DNA of 64,000 nt from Pieris napi (GCF_905475465.1 NC_062259.1:4536501-4600500); one strand, 5' to 3'; positions 35,823-48,364 are shown, numbered from the stretch's first letter. Translations and numbers: made by a program. The notes: a model not told the origin generated them from the letters alone.

Positions 35823-36084
35823 TGAAATATAAAAATCGCGAACAAAAATCTATTTTTACTTAAAATTGTTTTTCAAAATGTTTCACTTGCACTATAAATT
35901 GTCCCGACACACACACACTTTTTTAACAAATCACAGGTGATGGCGGGACCTTTCACTAACTTCCAATATTTCACTTGTCCATGAATAACGAACGTTTGAT
36001 TTTGACGCTCTTTATAATTTGTAGATTATTTTATGATAATAGTTTGAACATTAAATTGAACAGAGAGAGTGTTTTATGAGAATA

Positions 36085-36307
36085 CTAGCAAACCCGGCGA
36101 ACTCCGTTTCGCCACCAGATGGCTTCGTTTTATGTAACATTTCGTTTGGTGATCCCGCTTTTCTGTTGAAATTTTTCCTGAATTTTCTTGCTATAAACTC
36201 ACGGAGCCCGAGACCTTTCCAACGAATGCAAAACCGTGGAAATCGGTTCGTTCGTTCTGGAGTTATAGCGTCAGGAAGGAAAACCCGACTTATTTTTATA
36301 TAGTAGA
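36085..36307 (-). mobile_element. Short non-autonomous Helitron, 223 bp
   Basis: On the minus strand it begins TCTACTATATAAAAATAAGT after an A and ends GTTCGCCGGGTTTGCTAG before a T. This fits Helitron ends (TC...CTAG) and A/T insertion. The inner 'gttcgttctggagttatagc' block is a motif I recognise from lepidopteran Helitrons. It has no Rep/helicase. Confidence 0.75.
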
Positions 36308-36339
36308 TGTACTCGTATCTATCGCAGCCAACTACCTTA

Positions 36340-36475
36340 ATAAGCCGCTCAATGGTATTATAAACGCTACGGCTGAATATATTTCAGGCCGCTAGTTAAA
36401 CAGCGCTGTTAAAAGGTTATAATAATGTTTTGTCGGAACAAATAGAGCAGCGCCGTTTGCCATTCATTCCATATG
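36340..36475 (-). mobile_element. Fragment related to the 17489-18240 element
   Basis: 'acgctacggctgaatatatt', 'tcaggccgctagttaaac' and 'agcgctgtt' are the reverse complement, with small changes, of the block at about 17640-17690 in that element. Confidence 0.55.
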
Positions 36476-36656
36476 AACTTTTGTTTAAAAATCACAATTC
36501 TTTTATTTGTTCTAATAGGCCTTATTGCCACCACACCTTTAATATTCGAAAATATATCGTTTAAGTAAATTGGACTATTGTTTTCCTGTCTTTACTGTAT
36601 GTATTTGCTTTTCAGGAATACCTTCAATTCCGTATCCATGACGTCTGCTTTTATAT

Positions 36657-36751
36657 TATTATGTTTGCCTATAAGTGCATTAAAAATTGTATTTTATTTC
36701 TCCTGTACCAATGTCTCAGAGTGCCGAGCGTTGGCAAGCTTTTATAAATAA
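36657..36751 (+). repeat. Dispersed retroelement 3' tail, copy 2
   Basis: Matches 724-866: 'tgtttgcctataagtgc', 'gtgccgagcgttggcaagc' and a TATAAATAAA end. It abuts the next Helitron-like end. Confidence 0.6.
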
Positions 36752-36752
36752 A

Positions 36753-37150
36753 CTAGCTGACCCGGCAAACGTTGTTTTGCTATATGAATTATTTCTAGGG
36801 AATTTCTAGTGTAGAAAAACAATTACTAACTTATTGTAAGTGTGTAAGGATGTGGTATATGAGTGAAAGAGGCATGGACCGCTGTGAGCGCATATAAAAA
36901 TCACAAAACACCAAACATTTTTCCGGAATCCTCGCCTCTCATAAAGTAGATCTGTAAAAATGTATGTGATTCGTTTGGCATTGGCAGCAATGAGCCCATT
37001 TTATGATAAACTTGGCCTCTGATTTTGAATGTAGAATTTTATTCTTGACCATTTGCATTAGTATTTCGAACTATTTCTGTTGCTCCGAACGATGTCATTT
37101 GAAAGCATGAATATGTGTGTAATGGTGAATGTGGTAAATCACAGAACAGA
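36753..37150 (-). mobile_element. Helitron-like repeat, one end defined
   Basis: On the minus strand the 3' end reads 'gtttgccgggtcagctag' before a T, as in the element at 45275-45726. The block 'tgtgtaaggatgtggtatat' is one I recognise from many lepidopteran repeats. The other boundary is uncertain. Confidence 0.5.
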
Positions 37151-38401
37151 TTTTTTTTTTTTACTTATGTAACTTTAATGACTTTAATGTTTATGACATT
37201 TTTCCTTTGAATAATAAATGTAGAGGGAGGGTAAAACTTGCTGAGTTTCCTGCCCGTTCTTCTCAGAACAAGGCCTCCTGGTAGTTTTGCGAACGGATGG
37301 CGTAGTCTTGCTCTTTCGCGAATTTTGTAAGACGCATCTAAACTGAATAAACGTATTTTGATTAATTGATTGTTTAGATACGTAAGAAATAGCTAGTACT
37401 TTTGTAATATTCGACTAATAATTCGATGTAACTGATAATGTTTAACAAGCGGTGTGCCAACGTAGTATTTCGAGATACTAAGCAGGAAGAATCGCTTACA
37501 ATGCTATATTTTCAGCGCCTCAACTTCCTTAATACTAGAGTAATTTGGCGATTGAGTATCGTACGAGACGCTCCAATCAGCAGTTTCCTGTTGTCGCCCT
37601 ATATCCTGTCACCTTGGCTTCAATCACACCGCTTCATTATGCCCAATTACTATGAGTTATAACGGCTGCATTGATACATACTGTTTATTACTGTACTTTG
37701 TATTTCGAATTCAATAAGTAAAGGTAGTTCCAAAGTTAGGGCCTATCTAGAATTTAAGGTGGAGTCACACAGTCACAGTTGCCGGTTTTATGAATAAGGT
37801 TTGTCAACTTTATTCATATACCAGGAAAATTTTAATCGCTTTTATACAAAATCTGTCAATATTGAGTGATCCTGCAAGAAAGGATATTTTGTAACATCGT
37901 TTAAAAATTGGTGATGACACATCCCCCATTCTAAGAGCCTACAGTATATCGAAAATTCTAATGCAAACGCGGAATTTCGAGTCCTAGTCTCTAAGCTAGA
38001 TAAAATAACGCGAAAATTAATAGTATCGCACATATTCATATATGTTTTTTTTTAAATTTGCAAACACTAACATTTATGAGAAGATAATCATCGTTAGAAA
38101 GAATCAAAGATCGGAGATTTGATCTAGAAGTATTTAATCAGGTCGCTTTCAAAAACAAAACGGTTTAGAATGGGGTTTTTTTATATATCAGAACGTGAAT
38201 TGAGGAACTTTAACTCTAATCTGATTATTTACAATCTTGACCTATTTTTTGTTATACATGTGTCTTTACTAAGACACCATGGAACATTACGATCTAGTCT
38301 AACTTAAGACTAATAAGTAATTTAAGTCTAACCTAAACTTACTAATAAGGATTCTTAACATAAGAAAGTATTAGTTCAAATGGTATTGTCCTTTTCTCAT
38401 T
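37151..38401. other. Intergenic sequence, nothing recognised
   Basis: Short open frames only. I see no domain and no well-defined repeat. Confidence 0.45.
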
Positions 38402-38572
38402 AGGCCTGTGGTATCAAGGAGTTGAATAGCCTCGACTTTCACATGATTGTGGTGACCTCTACATTAAAGTCCTGATCGAGGTCGCTATTGCGAATGTACC
38501 AGGGGGCATTGACTATTCCCCTCAGCACTTTCTTTTGGAATCTTTGGATTATTTGGATACTACTATATGTCA
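38402..38572 (-). pseudogene. Jockey-like LINE reverse transcriptase remnant
   Basis: On the minus strand it reads IQIIQRFQKKVLRGIVNAPW and then YIRNSDLDQDFNVEV, a segment typical of the C-terminal end of Jockey-clade ORF2. A stop codon follows soon after. It is a short, dead fragment. Confidence 0.65.
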
Positions 38573-38621
38573 GGACTTGTTTGTAATCTTAACCTACATA
38601 ATAATAATTAAAAATGCATAT

Positions 38622-38712
38622 ATCAGTCCCTGTGGCAGTGTACTTTTAATGCTGGCAGCATTTCCTCGCTGTATTGCGATATTTATTCGTTGAGCGAGGT
38701 AACGACCGCCAA
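38622..38712 (+). repeat. Repeat unit, left member of an inverted pair
   Basis: 'cctgtggcagtgtacttt', 'cctcgctgtattgcgatatt' and 'tattcgttgagcgaggtaa' recur inverted at about 39900-39990 with modest divergence. Confidence 0.75.
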
Positions 38713-38954
38713 TTTTAATCTTTAATTAGCGCCTATGCACTTAAACGGTAAACCCCACGGCCGAAGGGAACAAAATTGAAGAAAAGAATGATATTTTTAA
38801 TTACTTTCCATGAAATAATCTTTATATTTAGTCGTTTTACGTACAGTTATACTACCACAATAGTTAGATATAATTAATGTAGAACAACGTATAAAGTACA
38901 AGTTTTTTACACAACTGAATGTTTTTAAAGCAGTTTTCGCCGCGCACCACTACT

Positions 38955-39106
38955 AAATCGAACCAGCTGCCCAGTGTACGTAGTATTTCCGAACCAATTC
39001 GACTTAGGGTCCTTTAAGAAAAGATCTTACAAAAATTTTAAATGGCCGGCAATATCCACTTAATATCAGATGAGCCTCCTGTCCCTTTGCCCCCTGTAAA
39101 ATTAGA
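38955..39106 (+). mobile_element. Non-LTR retrotransposon 3'-end fragment, copy 2
   Basis: 'gaaccagctgcccagtgtac', 'gaaccaattcgacttagggtc' shortened to its core, and 'cagatgagcctcctgtccc' followed by 'tttgccccctgta' match the other two copies in this window. Confidence 0.65.
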
Positions 39107-39899
39107 AAAACAAAGCTATTTCTTAAATTCTACGGAACTGTGGCGTATTTACCAGCCGGCTGAGTAGGCTGTGAGTAGCCTGGAGCCTTAGGCGGCAAAT
39201 TTGGGACCCTTTCCTACCTCATAGAAATCAAAAAGATGTGAGTGAGGTAAAAAGAAAACAACGACTTTCATCTCTCACTTGTAATTGTACATTCGGAGAA
39301 GAAAACTTGAATATTCTAGAGTAAGATATAGTTCGCCCCCAACCAGTAATCGAAATCTGTGTCTACTGTCTTCGGATACAATCAGACCCGAAAATTATTT
39401 TACGCGCAATTTCAACGATATTTTTGGATTGTAAAAATAAACTAGGCCATTAGGAGGTAAGGGCGGCAAACTTCACAGCCTATACCTTGAAAATTTTTAA
39501 ATCTGCCACAGCTACGTAAGTGCATTGTTTTATTAAAAACTTCCCTGTTCATTTAAATAATACAAAGGTTGGTAGGACGTAACAATAATATTGTTCGAGT
39601 ATAAATTATTCTTAGATGACAACAAACATGCCAATTATATAAGTATCATCGTAGTAGTAGTATCTAATAGAATCTGTGCAGTATCAGTATAAGCGGGAAG
39701 TGATTTCTCAAAATAATTCGTTATTTAGATAATTAGTAAAACATAATCTATAGAAATGGTAACACATAATTTATTATTCCTTTTGTTAATATGACTTATA
39801 TTATAAAAATGTTATTTAAAAAAAAACAAACAAGTTGATTTTCAAGCAGTATTTTAAACTTATAGTTTAAGTTAGCGCCTGGTAGATAGTACCGATGAC

Positions 39900-39990
39900 C
39901 CCAGAGCTAGTGCTTACTTCGCTCAACGAATAAGTATCGCAATACAGCGAGGAAATCCTACCAGCGTTAAAGGTACACTGCCACAAGGAC
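39900..39990 (-). repeat. Repeat unit, right member of an inverted pair
   Basis: The minus strand reads 'cttgtggcagtgtaccttt' and 'cctcgctgtattgcgatact', matching 38622-38712. Confidence 0.75.
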
Positions 39991-40939
39991 CAACTTTTTA
40001 AATTTGTTGTAATTTTCTATCGATTATTTTTTAATTATTATTATTATTACTATGTTGGTTAATAAAATTGTAAATACTGTATTTTTGTGGGTTGGAATTA
40101 AAGACTCATAGAGCTTAGTAATAAATGTGATTCCACGACCAATAACTTAAAAATATTGGTTGCTAATTGTAATTTGTTTTCGTTAAGTCTGAGCCAGTAG
40201 AACCATAACAACGGGTCGGTATGATTTATCCTATATGAATAATTGAATTTTACTTTTTCATATGGTGGAGAAACATACGTTAGGGAACCGGGACGAAACT
40301 AAAAAAAACGACGATGTCTGTTGCTACCAACTTCATCAGAAAGAACAGAGATTCATAGGATTAAATTTAAGGCACCAACCGTTTTTAACCTTAAAACAAA
40401 TTTTCCTATTTAAATAGACTCTTTATGTCCTATAATAAACATGCTTTCGCTATCAATATCGCCATCCCGTTCCCATTTGCCCCAGCAACCTAGACAACAA
40501 GCTGACCGGTTAACACTGGTGCGCGCTGCTTCGAGTTATTCTGGCGCTGCGTTCGCGCAAGTGTTGCAATCTCATCTGTTCTTCACTGTGCCATGAACCC
40601 TCTCGAGGTTAAGGTCATTGTTTTGTTTAGGGATCAAATTGAGGCTATTGATCTCTTTGTAACAATTTAAATCGCCTCGACCTTATGAGACAGACTGTAG
40701 AGATTGCGATTTTCATTATTAAATCTCCTAGGTGTTTGACCTACTATTGGAAAATTAAATATAGTACTACATTTGGTCACCGCCGCGGATTTGTTCGTGT
40801 TAAATTTAAACCAAAAACTATTTCTATTAAATTTCGGTAGTACGCTTTATCATCTATTTCACTAATTTCTTAGAAATCCATGAGATTTATTTACTTCGGT
40901 GTTGTATGTCAAAACATTTTTCCGAAAATTCAATAATAC

Positions 40940-41060
40940 GCGTGGCGTGGCGTGTGTCAGGCACAGAAGGTTGAACACCTTTTGCCTTTTAGAATAGGAA
41001 ATCACAAAACAGTTCTACGGGCCAGACCGAAAATGATACAGCGCCACTGTTTTTTTTTTT
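40940..41060 (+). mobile_element. SINE fragment
   Basis: 'gcgtgtgtcaggcacagaag', 'gttgaacaccttttgcctt', 'ttagaat' and 'gggccagaccgaaaatg' follow the 3' half of the SINE family. Confidence 0.6.
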
Positions 41061-41653
41061 TAAGAAAGAAAATGATGAATTACATTTCTTGTGAAGCATG
41101 GTCCTTCAATATATTTTGTAAAAAAATACTGGATCAAAAAGAAGACTGGCAGAGTTTAATGCTACTTCTCGTCTGTTCTTGATTTGAGAACTGTAATTGT
41201 AAAATTAAAAACATTTTCTTGAATAACTTTTTTACCTATACATTGTGTTACCTATATGAATAGATCTTTATATTGTATCGAGTATCCTGTATATATATAT
41301 AATGATCAGGTAAAAAGATCTGGCTAAGAAATTTATTTAATCATAACCGATGTTATCTTTGTCATCGAAGTCGTACTTCCACTTCAATAAAAAGATATAA
41401 TATCAATAAGACGTCATTATCTTTATAATCGTACATATAATAAATAACGATTTGAATTATTTTCTTAGGATTCCTCTGTAAGTGTTTTAATACTTTAATA
41501 TAAAAGTCAAAAGCACTTAGGAAGCTACAAGAACTGTGGATGTGATGTTGTTCTGGCTTCTATTTATTATCTGACGCATTGAAGGTGAATTGGTGTACCG
41601 TCTTGTTGGTAAATAAGATGCCTTCTGTGCTTTCCAACACTGTTTTCTTTCCA

Positions 41654-42080
41654 GGGCCGTCTTGAACTAGGCTGGGGCCATTAGGCACACAAAAATTTGG
41701 GGCCCTTTTGGAAAGTTAAAAAAAGCTTATTATAATAAAAAATAAATTTACTAAGTATGACCATTTAAGGTCATCAAATACAGTATGATATATTATGTCA
41801 TGTTATGTATTATGTTTTTTCGTTACGATTACGATAACGGTTTCTTTCGAGATTTCTGTTGAGTCTTCTATTATATGCTTATTAATTAGTACAGTAGGAA
41901 TAGGCGCAATTATCGAAATAATGGCGTAGTATATGCCTTCTGATAAGATTACTGATTTGTGAAAAAAGTGTAATGTGCACGACAAAAATATTTTGAGAAT
42001 AATTGTGGTGCTTCGGGGCCCCCTGAGAATGGGGGCCCTGGGCACGGGCCCCGTGTGCCCTTATGGTGAAGACGGTATTG
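41654..42080. mobile_element. hAT-like non-autonomous remnant
   Basis: The left end is cagggccgtcttgaacta, followed by ggggccattaggcacac. The right part has 'ggggccctgggcacggg' and 'gtgtgccctta ... gaagacgg', roughly inverted to the left. CAGGGCCG ends and GGGGCC blocks are common in hAT MITEs. The right terminus is diverged and no target duplication is clear. Confidence 0.5.
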
Positions 42081-45000
42081 ACTTTGCCGTAAAGACGATA
42101 AACCCTGTTCAATTAGCATTAGTAGCAGCAATGAAGTTAAAAATCATTTCCAGAAGTATTACTTACTATCTAATCCTGAATCTAATGAAAAATCTGTTAA
42201 GATTTTTTTTTTAATCTCTTCCCGCGGTCAATACTTTTATATCTTTGAAACGTGTATGTTTTAAAAGGCAAATAACGTATATAACAAAAAATAATTTAAC
42301 ACGCTTAATTACTGTCAATGGCTACCTCATGATATCAAATTACTACAAATCGATTTGTCCCCTAGCGACGTCATTCTGTTCTCAGACGTCAAGGAATTCT
42401 CGCTGGATATTGCGCTGATGAAGAGGTAATCGCCAAAACTGAAGCCCATTTTAAGCCTAAATACAAATTGTAACTATAAAAATGGTATTCAGCTATTGTA
42501 TGACCGCAATAATCGTGGTTTCGCTGTCAAAGACAACCTTACAATAATCAAATAAAATATTATCAAAATAAAACAATTCTATATAACTACGAATTTTTCA
42601 GCCAATCCGTTATGTGCTCATTGACATAGCCCGGTGATATTACTATCACCAAACGATTCATTGATACTTTTAAATATGAAAATTTTGAATTTATGTAGTA
42701 CACATTACGTGTGCGCCTGGAGTAAATATGCGGAACACATATATCGTATATATACGGAACTCCCCGATATTGTAAATATTATAGTGAAATTGTAATCTCT
42801 ACAATATTACGTGCCGTCAGTTTTGTTTTCGTCGAAGGAAAGTGTGTTGTTTGAATAGGAAAATGAGGCAGCCTGTGAAACTAAATTTGAAGAAACCCAG
42901 ATCTGATTACGTTCGACTTATAGAAGATTATTGGGTACGTAGACCATAGCAAACCTTAAATGTATATATAATTGTAATAGTATCCGTTACATTACATAGT
43001 TGTTCAATTATTCTTCTAATTCTGATGCATTAGACAATTTAGTCAAAACTAAATGGTCTCAAAATGACGCTGAAATCTGCGTTTGTTTAATATTTTTAAC
43101 ATAACAGACGGTGGCTAAGGGGTCGTTTCCGAACCCCCATTTAGATTTATACCCCTACCGTCCCCTCCTACAGTTTGGAGCCTGCGGTAGTCTACTTTAT
43201 AAAAAAAATTTGACTACCACAACTGGTCTGGACATTTGCGCCTGACAAAATATGTACTCAATATTAACTAAGAAACAAGTTTGATGTTTTAATTTATCGT
43301 ACTATTAGATAAGTGGTTATTGCGCATAGATATAAAAATGACGCTTATCGGCGTACTAACTTAGCGTTGAACACAAAACTTTAGGTTAAGGTTATAAATT
43401 ATCCTTCGTAGAATAAAATAAGCGCAAACATATATTTACTTAGTTTTTAATGTTTTTAAAAAAATGGCTTCATTAATTTGTTGCGCGCTAAATTTGCACA
43501 ATTTACTTACTGCGTGCGCCTGCGCCTTTACTCCATAACTTCTAATAGCGACATTCCAACGTTCGTCTAAACAATTTCGATATAGTTTTCGAAGTATTCG
43601 TAGTGCCGATGTGTAAAATTAATTAATTATTATGTAGTATTGTCTTTTATTGACATAACTTTTACACATTTAAAGAAAACACTTTTTTACCGGATTGAAG
43701 TTATGTATTGTTATAAATTTACAATTATTTTACATAATTTTAAATTTTTCCGAAGTTTCGCGTGCTTTACAGCGTGCGTGGTCACGGTGACTGAAGACAA
43801 AAGGTGTTGAATGTCAAAAAGTATCACAGCTGTAGAAAAAGTTGTATAATCTGTATTTATTTCCCCGGAGTTGGTATCGACTAAAAGATGGAGGGTTTTG
43901 GCAGAAATGGCTCAATACGAAGAGACGAAGACGAAATAGAGGACACCGTGAGCACGTGGCCAAAAACTTAATTCAGTCGGGATCGCTAATGCTATTAATC
44001 AATTGCGATTTAGTGAGATATACAAATACATGGGGTTTTCCGCTGAAACTGAATTAAATCAACGTATTCTTTGCAATGTCGGCTTTTACCCTATATTTCA
44101 TAAATAATTATTCTATTGTTATGTGCATGCAACAGTTAGACTATTGTCGTCATTTCCCTACGTCAGTTCGACGTATTACTAATTTGAGTTATTGGTGTAT
44201 TTCTTATTGCACTACCCACTCTGGCGTCTGTTTTCATTTATATTAAACAAGTCATTAATAAGACCATTTACGTATAGAACTCGTGTAGGCTTTGGTTATC
44301 GGAAATCTAAAAACAATTTTTTTGTAGACCTGCCTTTGGAAAGTTCTTTCGATTTTCGCATTCCTCTATTGTTCTAGGGGCTGATTTATACGTTTAAATG
44401 GCTGGGAGGATAATGAGTGGCTCAGGCACAACTTGTGGAATAAAAAGGGGTCAATAATCTATATATGTGTAGAGGTGTAATTATTGTCTATATAGAAATT
44501 TCGTAATTCCATTTGTAATATTGTCTACGTATCATTATTTCGTAATTTCACTTGCACGTGGATCAACTAGTCGCCCTAAAACCGGCATGTAAGTCAGAGG
44601 ACAATAAAGACAGTGAATACTATTTCGGTTTTCATTTGGTGTACCTCTAACACTAAATATCTAACACTAATTCTTTTATCAAAAGAGCCACGTAATTTGT
44701 GAGTAGCATGTATACGTATATTAACCTGAAAAGTTTAAAGACTTTTTCGTGGTAGTCGGGTTCCTAAAGTAACTCGGAGAAAAAACCGTCGAACGAAAAC
44801 GTTTCTTACCAACGCTGCCTTAAAAATGAGAGATATTTGATTAAGTTCTCGTAAAAATATCTCTTTTATGTTATATATAAGCAAGTCCTCCATCGCGTCA
44901 TTTGTCTGTCTGTTTACGCTTAACTCAGAAACTAATACACAGAATTTGTTGCGGTTAATACCTCTAGAATGATTCATGAGGAAGGTGTATAATATTTCTA

Positions 45001-45274
45001 GGTTTACTAGAGTAGGGTGCTCGTCCGTTGAAGGGGCGGGTCGGCAATCAACATATTTGAATGGTAAAACATATATGAAAAGTATTGTTATGCTTATTAT
45101 TGTTAAGAGTCAATAAAGATATCAAGTAACAAATTTGGACATACTGTTTTTGCATAATTCATTTTCTCCAATCTAAAATACTAAATGCTTTTGTTCTCAG
45201 TAGATCGGATGGAGATTTATGTTAGTTGTCACTTAGTTTGGTATTTGTATAATCGTTTTTGCATTTATGTTTAA
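42081..45274. other. Intergenic sequence, nothing recognised
   Basis: A+T-rich with short open frames lacking domains. No RNA gene or defined repeat is seen. Confidence 0.45.
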
Positions 45275-45726
45275 TCTAATATATAAAATTCACGTGTCAC
45301 AATGTTCGTTCCCAAACTCCTCCGAAACGGCTCGCCTGACTCTTATGAAATGTTTTAAGCATATTCTGTAAGTCTGAAAATCGGATACTATGTATCTTTT
45401 AAACCCCTAAATTTTTATTTTTGTTTTTTCGATAAAAAATTTTGTTTTTAATTTTTCATGATACAGCGTACGAAAATACATACGTAACTCTTAATTTTCA
45501 CCCCTCTATCCCTTTTTATTGAACTAAAAAAATGTTTCCTAGAAATAATATTTATTTATTTATTTTTATTTATTTATTTATTGGAAACTAAACAGATACA
45601 TCACTATATAGAAAAAATAAAAATAAATGTAAACATAAAATAAATAGACATATTGGACATATCCTCGAAAAAAGTTTCACTAATAAAAAAATAATAAAAA
45701 AAAACAAAATTTGCCGGGTCAGCTAG
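45275..45726 (+). mobile_element. Non-autonomous Helitron, 452 bp
   Basis: Begins TCTAATATATAAAATTCACG after an A and ends 'tttgccgggtcagctag' before a T. The 'gtcacaatgttcgttccc' and 'ctcctccgaaacggct' blocks near the 5' end are ones I recognise from lepidopteran Helitrons. It has no helicase. Confidence 0.75.
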
Positions 45727-45835
45727 TTATTTATTTGAAAATAGGTTTACCTATGGTCATTGCGGTAAAATATTCGATCTGGACTTGGGACAGAGGGCAT
45801 CCACAGTGACTCTCCATCACGTTCGGTCTTGAGCC

Positions 45836-46037
45836 TATTTCACATCGCTCTATGTGTTTCCGGCTCTCTTTGTCGCATCTGAAGCTGTACGCCGCCATGT
45901 TTGCTTGGGACGGCCATGTTTCCGCTTTCCTTACCGGTTCCAATCAAGCACCTGCTAGGAGATATAATTAGAATCTATTTGGAGTGTATGGTCTATCCAT
46001 TTCCACTTGCGTCGCTTGATCTGCTGGCCATGATTAG
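45836..46037 (-). pseudogene. RTE-like LINE remnant
   Basis: On the minus strand, across two frames with stops, it reads IKRRKWKWIDHTLQIDSNYI and then GKRKHGRPKQTWRRTA. These match the 'RRKWxWIGHTLR...GKRKRGRPRNTWRR' C-terminal segment of RTE-clade LINEs. It is frameshifted and dead. Confidence 0.7.
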
Positions 46038-46140
46038 CCAGATCTATCTAGACACAAACAAAAATAAAAAACTAATTGCACATATTAGAAATAGAATACA
46101 ACAAAGAATATATAATTATATTACATATAATTTTTGTTAA

Positions 46141-46352
46141 GGTAGACCTATTTGTTTGTACACTGGCTGAGTTCACAAGAGTTGCTTCCTATATTATTAG
46201 TTATAAGATTTAGGTTTATAAATATATTTTTTTAATGTTTTTTATCTAGGTTAATTGGTGTGGGTAATATTGTGTCGTTCTATCGAATCAGTAATAACTG
46301 TAAAGATAGAATAATGATATGGAATAAAATAAATAAATAAATATTAAGAGGG
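46141..46352 (+). repeat. Dispersed retroelement 3' segment with AATAAATAAAT tail
   Basis: 'gacctatttgtttgtacact' and 'ggctgagttcacaagagttg' lead to a tail of AATAAAATAAATAAATAAAT. The minus-strand copy is at 8225-8345. Confidence 0.6.
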
Positions 46353-46645
46353 AAACACAGCATGAATAAATAACGTAATAACGATTACTAAAATATAATA
46401 CTTAAAAACGACAAATATCTAATTATAACAGTGAGCGAAATATAAATAATAACGCTTATTGCAAAATTAAAAGACGGCTCTGCGAAACTGGGTAAGAGAG
46501 GTGTAACGATTTAATTACAGGGGAAAATTTTATTGGCTAACACATCCTAGGAATAGTAGAACCTTGGTCGGTACGAAAGGGGTTCTCTGTTTCTAAGCTA
46601 AATAAATAAATTCTGTACAACTTACGATTAGTTATGTAATTCTAA

Positions 46646-46884
46646 GGGTCTGTTTCACAATGTACGGAAAAGTTCTACATAAGTTCCAAATTAGCTATTT
46701 ATTACTTATTGGTACGAAAAACACTATTGTTGCGTTTCACGACTGTCAGATAGCGCTATTCGTCACATAAAGTCCATCATAAGTTATGAGTCCGATGAAT
46801 GTCAAATAGCATTATTTATCTTCCAAATAATTTATGTGTTGCATAGCTATTTGGTACTTTATCCATACATTGCGAAACAGACCC
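46646..46884. mobile_element. Harbinger-like MITE family B, complete copy (239 bp)
   Basis: The ends gggtctgtttcacaatgta and tacattgcgaaacagaccc are inverted repeats with one mismatch. taa flanks both sides (46643-46645 and 46885-46887). A second copy is at 62421-62647. Confidence 0.85.
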
Positions 46885-46887
46885 TAA

Positions 46888-48090
46888 GACTCTTTATATT
46901 ATATGTGAAATGGCGAATTCATGAACTTAACGATTATGGGGCCACGTATCATATTACACAGAGAAATATAGAAAAAAAAGCTGAACGTCCAAAAGTTATT
47001 TATGATTTGCGTAGCTGTTTTTAATTTACATGATCAATATTATTTAACAAGTATTTCATTTAGAACGTAATTCCCTGTGACATTTTATGATTTCAATTGA
47101 GGTTTATTTGCTCATTTATTTATTTGTTTATCAGTAATCCTTCAGCGATTTATTATACAATATCTAAACAATATTATTCACAAAAGCCAAAAACGGACTA
47201 GACACTAAACATACCTATAATAAATTGTAAGATGCAGGTTCGCTATAACATATTAGGTCCTTACATATGAAATTGACGTTTGGTCGTACTGGCCACTTTG
47301 ACCTCAAATATCTCCTCTTTGGTTAGGTATTCCTAATTCAATTGTTTACAGCTATTTACTCGTGCATTTTTTTTCGAAAACCATGATTCATCTCATCTGT
47401 TTATAAAATGGAAATATAGCGTTTCCACCACGGCACCACGGAAATTTCCACCACGGCACCAGTGCTGCAGAGACTGCTCGAAGGATTAATTCACACAGCC
47501 TAAAATACTAAGTAATCTCTAATCTCTTAATCTTTGTACAGTATGTTAGCAAAGCATCCCACTGTCTCTTACACACATCGATAAGTGCGCTTCCATACGC
47601 CAAATACTGCCAGTACTTGTTGTCCGTTCCCTTGATTTGAGAATTAGCAATAGAATTTTTTTCTACTGATTTTCATAAGTGCTTATGTTATCTATTTAAA
47701 TATATAAATATTTATTTAAATATTTTTACTAATTTTTTTTGATATTTTGAAGTACTTTCCCATCTTCGGCGGTAGTACTATACAAGTTTAATAATATTAC
47801 TTATTTTAGGTACATACATTCAGTTACAGTACAGTCATTAATAATTGGATAATTAACCTCGTTGTAGAAAATACAACTTCGTAAACCTAGATGGTGCAGA
47901 TATTGGACACGATTGCGAGACCAGGCCAGTGTTTAAACACCCCCGATTGGATTGGCATTCCTGAATTATTATGACGTAGGAGTATTCAAGATTTTATGAG
48001 GCTGTCAACATTTGCGACCTTTTTGGTGTTCATTTTTGAATATTTTTTTCGTCTTCTTGAACATGTAAGACTCGGTTACGCAAAACTTCC
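46888..48090. other. Intergenic sequence, nothing recognised
   Basis: A+T-rich up to the G+C-richer promoter-like region that follows. Confidence 0.5.
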
Positions 48091-48295
48091 CTTCAGTGGT
48101 CGTCACCAGGGCTTCCGAAGGTTCAGGAGATTAAGTGTTAGTAAACAGATACCTGAATGGTCCGAAGGCGCTGGCGTGACGTCACAAACAGCTTTATTAA
48201 AACTGCGCAATCTCCCGCGCGGCATCATTTGCCGATCTGCGCGTTGCCCGCGCACCGCGTTTAGTGTTTGAAAATCGCGTGTGTTTTTGTGCACC
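48091..48295 (+). promoter_or_regulatory. CpG-rich promoter/5' UTR with a perfect CRE site
   Basis: The base composition changes abruptly to G+C- and CpG-rich. The palindrome TGACGTCA lies at 48177-48184, the consensus for CREB/ATF-type factors. Motifs such as gcgcgttgcccgcgcaccgc follow. It ends at the ATG of a candidate first exon. Confidence 0.5.
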
Positions 48296-48364
48296 ATGCC
48301 GAAGAATATTTTCGCCGAAATGGGCTCCCAAGTGGGGCTGACGCCCTCCAGACAAAATAAACAG
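48296..48364 (+). CDS. Candidate first coding exon of an unidentified gene
   Basis: An ATG in good context (gcaccATGc) opens 23 codons reading MPKNIFAEMGSQ and then VGLTPSRQNKQ, followed by a donor cag|gtagga in phase 0. Read-through would stop within nine more codons, so splicing is expected. I do not recognise the protein. The reasons to believe in it are the CpG-rich setting, the CRE site, the start context and the donor together. The rest of the gene would lie further downstream on the plus strand, perhaps beyond the window. Confidence 0.45.

Larger units (their letters stand above)
39107..41653. other. Intergenic sequence with repeat fragments
   Basis: Contains the right member of the inverted repeat pair (39900-39990) and a SINE fragment (40940-41060). 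A G+C-richer patch lies near 40490-40620 without a recognised gene. Confidence 0.5.

Noticed and set aside
36076..36303. 75-codon plus-strand open frame
   Set aside because: It lies across the short Helitron at 36085-36307, which is non-coding.
43842..44057. Basic 71-codon open frame (KRRRRNRGHREH)
   Set aside because: No start context, domain or splice partner. Probably chance.
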